Origin: JAFLCL01 sp039809495
GTDB taxonomy: Bacteria > Myxococcota_A > Polyangia > Polyangiales > Sandaracinaceae
Assembly (NCBI GenBank): GCA_039809495.1
Contig: JBDHVC010000017.1
Coordinates: 1-64,000, forward strand
Direction of reading: 5' to 3'
DNA: 64,000 nucleotides
Below are positions 58,978-64,000 of the stretch, piece after piece. The position numbers were made by a program, and so were the translations under genes. Positions within the stretch are counted from its first letter, which is position 1. Each line of letters opens with the position of its first letter. The notes under the pieces are model-generated. The model saw only the letters and a list, made by a program, of their open reading frames with translations. It ran no database searches and was not told where the DNA came from.

Positions 58978-60216
58978 ATGCCGATCGACGTCGTCTTCCT
59001 CGAGCCCACCTTCCCCTCGAACCAGCGCGAATTCGCGCGCGCCCTCCACGCCGTCGGGGCGCGGGTCATCGGGATCGGGGAGCGGCCGAAGGAGGCGCTC
59101 GACGAAGGCCTCAGGCGCTGGCTCAGCCACTACGAGCGCGTCTCGAACGTGACGGACGTCGCCCAGGTGGAGCGCGCCTGCCGCTGGATCGGCGAGCGCG
59201 TGCAGATCCGCGCGCTCGAGGCGACGATCGAGTCGCACGTGATGTGCGCCGCGAAGGTGCGCGAGATCCTCGGCATCCCCGGCACGAGCGTCGAGACGAC
59301 CTTCCTCTGCCGCGACAAGCCGACGATGAAGGAGCACCTGCGCAAGCACGGCATCCCGACGGCAGAGTCGCTCGGCTCGGACGATCCCTACGAGATCCAG
59401 CTCTTCGCGAAGCGCGTGGGCTACCCGCTCATCCTGAAGCCGCGCGACGGCGCCGGCGCCTCGGGCACGCTGCGGATCGACGACGACGCACAGCTCGCGG
59501 CGGGCCTCCGCACGATGGGCGTCTCCGCGAAGGGCGGCCGCTCGATCGGCGTCGAGGAATTCGTCGAGGGCCACGAGGGCTTCTACGACACGATCACGGT
59601 AGGCGGCCGCGTCGTCCACGACTTCGCCTGCCACTACTACCCGAACGTGCTCGAGGCGATGCGCGAGCGCTGGATCAGCCCGCAGTTCATCGCGACGAAC
59701 CGCCTCGACTCGGCCGAGGGCTACGGCGAGGTGAAGGCGCTCGGCCGCCGCGTGATCGAGTCCCTCGGCATCGAGACGAGCGCGACGCACATGGAGTGGT
59801 TCTTCGGCCCGAAGGGCCTGAAATTCTCGGAGATCGGCTGCCGCCCGCCCGGCGTCGGCGCGTGGGATCTCTACGCGGCCGCGAACGAGTTCGACATCTA
59901 CCGCGAGTGGGCGATGGCCGTCGTCCACGGCGAGAAGAGCCAGCGCCTCTCGCGCCGCTTCTCGGCCGGCATCATCGCGCTCCGCCCCGATCGCGACGGC
60001 GTCATCTCGCACTACGACGGCCTGCGCGAGATCGAGCGCGCCTTCGGAGAGTGGTTCATCGACGCGCATTTCCCCGCCGCCGGCACCCCCACCCAGCCCG
60101 TCGAGGCCGGCTACAAGGCGAACGCCTGGATCCAGCTCAAGCACCCCGACTACGACGAGGTGCGCCGCATGCTCGACGTGATCGGCCAGACGGTGAAGGT
60201 CCGCGCGCGGGGGTGA
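58978..60216 (+). CDS. ATP-grasp family ligase
   Basis: 412 residues. ATP-grasp core at about residues 95-320: LCRDKPTMKEHLRKHGIPTAES, YPLILKPRDGAGASGT (nucleotide lysine), GVEEFVEGHEGFYDTI, and the metal-binding FSEIGCRPPGVGAWDLY. N-terminal part is a Rossmann-like preATP domain (VVFLEPTFPSNQREFARAL). These ligases join a carboxylate to an amine or thiol; partner substrates are unknown. No biosynthetic cluster around it is seen. Confidence 0.88.
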   Translation: MPIDVVFLEPTFPSNQREFARALHAVGARVIGIGERPKEALDEGLRRWLSHYERVSNVTDVAQVERACRWIGERVQIRALEATIESHVMCAAKVREILGIPGTSVETTFLCRDKPTMKEHLRKHGIPTAESLGSDDPYEIQLFAKRVGYPLILKPRDGAGASGTLRIDDDAQLAAGLRTMGVSAKGGRSIGVEEFVEGHEGFYDTITVGGRVVHDFACHYYPNVLEAMRERWISPQFIATNRLDSAEGYGEVKALGRRVIESLGIETSATHMEWFFGPKGLKFSEIGCRPPGVGAWDLYAAANEFDIYREWAMAVVHGEKSQRLSRRFSAGIIALRPDRDGVISHYDGLREIERAFGEWFIDAHFPAAGTPTQPVEAGYKANAWIQLKHPDYDEVRRMLDVIGQTVKVRARG

Positions 60217-60228
60217 GGGAATCCCGGT

Positions 60229-60636
60229 TCAGGGCGCCCGCTCCGCGACGCAGACGCCCCCCCGGCAGGCGGGCTCGGTCGGGATGCACATCGGCGACGA
60301 GCTGCACAGCGGATCGACCTGCGGGCAGAGCGCCTCGGCGGCACTGGCGAGGCTCGCGGCGAGCGCCTCGGCCTCCGACTCGGCGACGACCTCTGGGCAG
60401 GTCCCGACGAATGCACCCTCGGGGCACGTGAGATCGGTGGTGGCGAACACGCAGTCTTCGTCCCGCGCGCACGCCCCGGTGAGCCCGTCGCGGGCGTCGC
60501 GGACGCGCTCGAGCCACGCGTGGGTGCCCGGCTCGCACGCGAGGACACCCGGACCCGCGTCGGTCCCCGGCGACGGATCTCCACACGCCGACACGAAGAG
60601 CGACGAACCCACGAGCAGAGCAAGCATTCGATTCAT
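60229..60636 (-). CDS. Small Cys-rich lipoprotein
   Basis: 135 residues, lipobox FVSAC (Cys18); AGAGGGG ribosome site before ATG 60636. About ten cysteines in the mature part: LACEPG, GACARDEDCVFATTDLTCPEG, GTCPEV, ALCPQVDPLCSSSPMCIPTEPACRGGVCV. CxxxxxC...C...C spacing is like small disulfide modules also seen in Pal here. Convergent with the ATP-grasp gene (12 bp). Function unknown. Confidence 0.65.
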   Translation of the reverse strand: MNRMLALLVGSSLFVSACGDPSPGTDAGPGVLACEPGTHAWLERVRDARDGLTGACARDEDCVFATTDLTCPEGAFVGTCPEVVAESEAEALAASLASAAEALCPQVDPLCSSSPMCIPTEPACRGGVCVAERAP

Positions 60637-60689
60637 GACAGACCCCTCTGTTGAGAGCGCGTGAGCGCTAAGACGACCGAGACACCATG

Positions 60690-61319
60690 CTACCCCTTCG
60701 AGAACACGAAGAAGTGGTGGTAGGGGTTCTCCGGCACCCGAAATTGACGCTCCAGCTTCACCGGGTTCCCCCGCGTCAGATCCCGCAGAACGCGGCCCAC
60801 CGAGTAGCCCCATTTGTTCAATTCCCAATGGTGCTGTCCGTCGTAACGGTGCGGAATCATTGGGAAACTCGGGACGGGTAGGAAGAATTGCGCAGGCCCC
60901 ACGAGGGGCAGATGCGTGGAGATCGGCAGCGAGGCGCCGACGTCGGGGAGGGAGATCAGCACGGCTCGCTTCGCGACGCGGCAGAGCTCGCTGAAACCCC
61001 GCTGGCTCTCCTCGAAGGGGAAATGCTCCAGCACCTGGAACGCGCACGCCACGTCGAAGGCGCCGTCCGAGAAGGGCAGCTCGAGCACGGAGCCGACGTG
61101 GTCGGGGTGGAGCTCCGGATCGAGATCCAGCGTCTCCACCCTGAGGCCGAAGCTCGCCGCCGCGGCCTTGAAGGTGCCGGGCCCCGGGCCCACCTCCAGC
61201 GCGCGCTCGGGCTCGAGCCGCGCGAGCTCCTCGAGCTGGTGGAAGAGGCTGCACCAGCGCGGCTTCGCCATGTAGCGCTCGAAGCGGTAGTGCGATGCGT
61301 CGACCTGCTTCTCTGCCAC
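60690..61319 (-). CDS. SAM-dependent methyltransferase
   Basis: 209 residues from GTG 61319 (GGAGGG 3 nt upstream). Class I fold: motif I ALEVGPGPGTFKAAAA, VETLDLDPELHPDHVGSV, FDVACAFQVLEHFPFEES, VLISLPDVGA. The C-terminal third (about 140-209) is coded by clearly more A+T-rich DNA (CAATTCCCAATG, CATTGGGAAAC) with codons rare in the neighbourhood, suggesting a transferred or mosaic gene. Substrate unknown. Confidence 0.8.
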   Translation of the reverse strand: MAEKQVDASHYRFERYMAKPRWCSLFHQLEELARLEPERALEVGPGPGTFKAAAASFGLRVETLDLDPELHPDHVGSVLELPFSDGAFDVACAFQVLEHFPFEESQRGFSELCRVAKRAVLISLPDVGASLPISTHLPLVGPAQFFLPVPSFPMIPHRYDGQHHWELNKWGYSVGRVLRDLTRGNPVKLERQFRVPENPYHHFFVFSKG

Positions 61320-61369
61320 GTGCCCTCCCACGCGCCCCCGGCGACGCGCTCCGCTCGACTCGGCTCCGC

Positions 61370-63541
61370 TCAGCTCCGCTCGACCGAGTAGACGCCCTCG
61401 AGGCTCTGGATGCGGCGCATCAGCGTCTGGAGCTTGCCGGCCTCGTCGACCTGGAAGTGGAAGTGGTTCACCGCGGTCCCGTCGTCGCCGACGCGGCAAT
61501 TGGCCTCTTGGATGTTCACGCCCGCCTCGGTGAAGGCCGCGCTCACGTTCGTGAGGATCCCGGGCTTGTCCGTGGTGATGACGCGGAGCGAGACGGGCCG
61601 CTGGGCCTTCACGCGCTCCGACCACGTCACGTCGATGCGCCGCTCGGGGTCGAGCTCCATCGCGCGCGAGCAGCCGCGGCGATGGACCGTCACGCCACGC
61701 CCGCGCGTGATCCAGCCCGTGATCGGGTCGCCGGGCAAGGGGTTACAGCACTGCGCGAAGCGCACGACGAGGTCGTCGACGCCGTCGATCGCGATGCCGC
61801 CGCTCGAGCGACCGACCTTCTCGTTGACCGCGCGCGCCGCCTTCTCGAAGAGCGTGGGCTTGAGCTTCGACGCGTCGTCGGCCGCCATCGTGGCGTTGAA
61901 GACGTCGAGGGCCTCGAGCTTGCCGAAGCCGACCCCGGAGAAGAGATCCTCCGCGCTCGAGAAGCGCAGCGCCTTCGCGACCTTGTCCGCCTCGCCGCTC
62001 TTCATGAAGCGCGCGAAGCTCAGGTCGCGCTTGTGGAAGACGCGCTCGACGAGGTCGCGGCCGAGCTTCACCGAGCGCTTGTGCTCCTCGGCGCGGATGT
62101 ACGCGCGGATCTTCGAGCGCGCGCGCCCGGTCGCGACGAAGTCGAGCCAGTCCTTGTTCGGGCGCTGCTCGGGGTTGGTCAGGATCTCGACGACGTCGCC
62201 GTTGTGCAGCTGGTAGCGGAGCGGCTGGATCGCGCCGTTCACGCGCGCGCCCGAGCAGTGCTCGCCGACCTCGGAGTGGATCGTGTAGGCGAAGTCGATC
62301 GGCGTCGCGCCGCGCGGGAAGACCTTGAGCTGGCCCTTCGGCGTGAAGACGTAGACCTCGTCCGAGAAGAGATCGACCTTCACGGAGTCGAGGAATTCCG
62401 CCGGATCGGCGACCTCCTGCTGGAATTCGACGAGCTGCCTCAGCCACGCGAAGCGGGCGGCGTCCTTCGCGTCCACGCCGCCGCCGCCGCGCTCCTTGTA
62501 CGTCCAGTGGGCGGCGATGCCGTCCTCGGCGGTGCGGTGCATCTCGTGCGTGCGGATCTGCACCTCGATGCGCCGCTGCCCGGGGCCGATCACGGTCGTG
62601 TGGAGCGACTGGTAGTTGTTCGGCTTCGGGAGCGCGATGTAGTCCTTGAAGCGCCCGGGGATCGGGGTCCACTGCGAGTGGATGACGCCGAGCGCCGCGT
62701 AGCAGTCGCCGACGTTCTCGACGAGCACGCGGAACGCGATGACGTCGTGGATCTGCTCGAACTCGCAGTTCGACTGCCGGATCTTCCGGTAGATCGAGTA
62801 GAGGTGCTTGAGCCGCCCCGAGACGTCGGCGGGGAAGCTCCGCTCGATCAGCATCGTCTGGAGCCGCTTGACGACGTCGGCGATGTAGCGCTCGTGGTCG
62901 CGCTTCACCTTCTTCGTCTTCTGGACGAGGTCCGCGTACTGCTCGGGCAAGAGGTACTTGAACGAGAGATCCTCGAGCTCGCTCTTGAGCCAGTTGATGC
63001 CGAGCCGCCCCGCGAGCGGCGCGTAGATGTCCATCGTCTCTTGCGCGATGCGGACCTGCGACTCGGGCTTCATGTGCTCGAGCGTCCGCATGTTGTCGAG
63101 GCGGTCGGCGAGCTTCACGAGGAGCACGCGGATGTCGCGCGCCATCGCGACGAGCATCTTGCGGAAGCTCTCGGCCTGCTGGTCCTCCTTCGAGGTGAAG
63201 TTGACGCGCCCGAGCTTGGTGACGCCGTCGACGAGGAAGGCGATCTCGGCCCCGAAGCGCTTCGTCATCTCCTCGTCGCAGACGTCGCAGTCCTCGACGA
63301 CGTCGTGCAGGAGCGCGGCGCAGACGCTGGCCGCGTCGAGGCGCATGTCCGAGATGATCGCGGCGACCGCGACGGGGTGGGTGATGTAGGGCTCGCCCGA
63401 CTTGCGGAGCTGGCCCTCGTGCTTGGCGTGGGCGAACGCGTACGCGCGGTGGATCGCGTCGAAGTCCGCGTACGGCTGGTAGCTCCGCACCGTCTCGACG
63501 ATGTCGGTGAAGCGAGCGGCACCGTGGAGTGGGGGAGCCAT
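61370..63541 (-). CDS. rel: Bifunctional (p)ppGpp synthetase/hydrolase
   Basis: 723 residues, full long RSH: HD hydrolase domain with HPVAVAAIISD and HDVVED (active-site residues present), synthetase domain with GRLKHLYSIYRKI and FRVLVEN, TGS (KVFPRGATPIDFAYTIHSEVG), helical domain, zinc-finger/CC region CCNPLPGD, and ACT (VSLRVITTDKPGILTNVSAAFTEAGVNIQEAN). Both activities should work, as fits the only such gene in a Myxococcota region. No clear -10 near its start. Its end runs into CTCCGCTCGACT-type repeats (61346-61383). Confidence 0.96.
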   Translation of the reverse strand: MAPPLHGAARFTDIVETVRSYQPYADFDAIHRAYAFAHAKHEGQLRKSGEPYITHPVAVAAIISDMRLDAASVCAALLHDVVEDCDVCDEEMTKRFGAEIAFLVDGVTKLGRVNFTSKEDQQAESFRKMLVAMARDIRVLLVKLADRLDNMRTLEHMKPESQVRIAQETMDIYAPLAGRLGINWLKSELEDLSFKYLLPEQYADLVQKTKKVKRDHERYIADVVKRLQTMLIERSFPADVSGRLKHLYSIYRKIRQSNCEFEQIHDVIAFRVLVENVGDCYAALGVIHSQWTPIPGRFKDYIALPKPNNYQSLHTTVIGPGQRRIEVQIRTHEMHRTAEDGIAAHWTYKERGGGGVDAKDAARFAWLRQLVEFQQEVADPAEFLDSVKVDLFSDEVYVFTPKGQLKVFPRGATPIDFAYTIHSEVGEHCSGARVNGAIQPLRYQLHNGDVVEILTNPEQRPNKDWLDFVATGRARSKIRAYIRAEEHKRSVKLGRDLVERVFHKRDLSFARFMKSGEADKVAKALRFSSAEDLFSGVGFGKLEALDVFNATMAADDASKLKPTLFEKAARAVNEKVGRSSGGIAIDGVDDLVVRFAQCCNPLPGDPITGWITRGRGVTVHRRGCSRAMELDPERRIDVTWSERVKAQRPVSLRVITTDKPGILTNVSAAFTEAGVNIQEANCRVGDDGTAVNHFHFQVDEAGKLQTLMRRIQSLEGVYSVERS

Positions 63542-63733
63542 GCGAAGCGAGGCGCTCGCGGTCTCGGCGATCCTCGACCCGCTCGCGCGAGCGGGCTCGG
63601 TCGCAGGGAGCGGCGCGCCGCTCCACGCAAACGCTCGCGAAACCTATCATCGACGCGGGGGTGGGTCGAGGGTCGTGCCCCTCGTTCGGCGGACCCCGCG
63701 CCCGAGGGAGCCTAGCCAGAGCGCGAGGGGGGC

Positions 63734-63762
63734 TTGATTCGGGGGCACGGCCAGCATATTCG
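63734..63762 (+). promoter_or_regulatory. Promoter of the partial lipoprotein gene
   Basis: TTGATT (63734-63739), 17-bp spacer, TATTCG (63757-63762), ending 7 nt before ATG 63770. No ribosome site. One of the clearest leaderless promoters here. Confidence 0.5.
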
Positions 63763-63769
63763 GCGCCGT

Positions 63770-64000
63770 ATGCGCAACCAGCACCTCGTCCTCTCCCTCG
63801 CGGGCGCGCTCACGCTCTCGCTGGGGCTCGCCGCGTGCGGCGAGGATCACCCCGCCGAGCCCGCGAGCACCACGACGACGCCCGCGACGCCCGCCGAGCC
63901 GACGGCCCAGCCGTCGACGCCCGCCGCGGCCTCGGTCGTCGAGCCGATGCCCGCCGCCGAGGTGAACATGGCCAAGGTGCTCCTCGGCCGGCGGCTCTTC
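63770..64000 (+). CDS. Lipoprotein, N-terminal part; possible di-haem cytochrome-c peroxidase
   Basis: 77 residues visible, open at the right edge. Signal with lipobox GLAAC (Cys23), a Thr/Pro/Ala linker, then AAEVNMAKVLLGRRLF. The last segment matches the start of the bacterial cytochrome-c peroxidase / MauG fold, where the pattern is xxKVxLGxxLFFD. The haem CxxCH sites would follow outside the window. Lipoprotein CCP enzymes reduce peroxide in the periplasm. Assignment rests on one short motif. Confidence 0.5.
   Translation, partial: MRNQHLVLSLAGALTLSLGLAACGEDHPAEPASTTTTPATPAEPTAQPSTPAAASVVEPMPAAEVNMAKVLLGRRLF

Overview
The window is very G+C rich (well over 70% by eye), and its genes end almost always in TGA, sometimes in TAG and never, that I saw, in TAA. 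It carries Hanks-type kinases with PEGA and TPR modules, two DUF2378 proteins (a family known mainly from myxobacteria), type III secretion relatives and about nineteen lipoproteins. Together these point to a Myxococcota (myxobacterial) chromosome, perhaps near the Sandaracinaceae; the family-level guess is weak. I see no rRNA, tRNA, CRISPR, transposase or phage gene.

Layout. 1-6.2 kb: an Asp/Gly-rich lipoprotein cut by the left edge, proC, an M81 (MlrC-like) metallopeptidase, tandem DUF2378 paralogues, lipA and a lipoprotein. 6.3-12 kb: a LuxR-type regulator, a secreted GH92 alpha-mannosidase, a barrel-like protein, and a convergent pair resembling SctQ (FliN-like) and SctP (FliK-like). 12-20 kb: a membrane Ser/Thr kinase, a probable pseudokinase with PQQ repeats, PEGA and TPR, and a translationally coupled operon (periplasmic-binding lipoprotein, small lipoprotein, TPR membrane protein), then another lipoprotein. 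20-23 kb: PilZ protein, rarA, a thioesterase and rpsU. 23-26 kb: a Cys-rich lipoprotein, CpoB and Pal (outer-membrane tethering). 26-33 kb: aminotransferase, cupredoxin-like lipoprotein, membrane protein, epimerase, OmpR-type regulator and lipoproteins. 33-41 kb: nadB, a secreted caspase-like lipoprotein with four PPC-like domains, a penicillin-acylase-type lipoprotein and a small membrane protein. 41-49 kb: trxB, AhpD-like protein, thioesterase, methyltransferase plus GH5-like hydrolase, lipase, a three-gene secreted operon and a Cys-rich miniprotein. 49-57 kb: glycosyltransferase and two acyltransferases, ftsK, a hypothetical, a NosL-like protein and glgA. 57-64 kb: a beta-helix lipoprotein of different composition, an ATP-grasp ligase, a small lipoprotein, a methyltransferase, the bifunctional (p)ppGpp enzyme Rel, and the start of a lipoprotein that may be a cytochrome-c peroxidase.

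Genome-scale signals. (1) About 25 genes have a TAnnnT-like -10 element ending only 4-9 nt before the start codon, several with a -35 about 17 nt further up, and no Shine-Dalgarno; this implies many leaderless mRNAs. (2) About fourteen genes end in TGAC followed by (G/A/C)GCGCGC. (3) A dispersed repeat with one or two hairpins and paired base changes between copies sits at gene ends near 23.0, 48.5 and 51.5 kb, with its left part also near 10.2 kb. (4) AATT is strikingly favoured at codon junctions despite the G+C-rich codon use. These four points are the most novel content of the window; among proteins, the caspase-like lipoprotein and the pseudokinase locus stand out.
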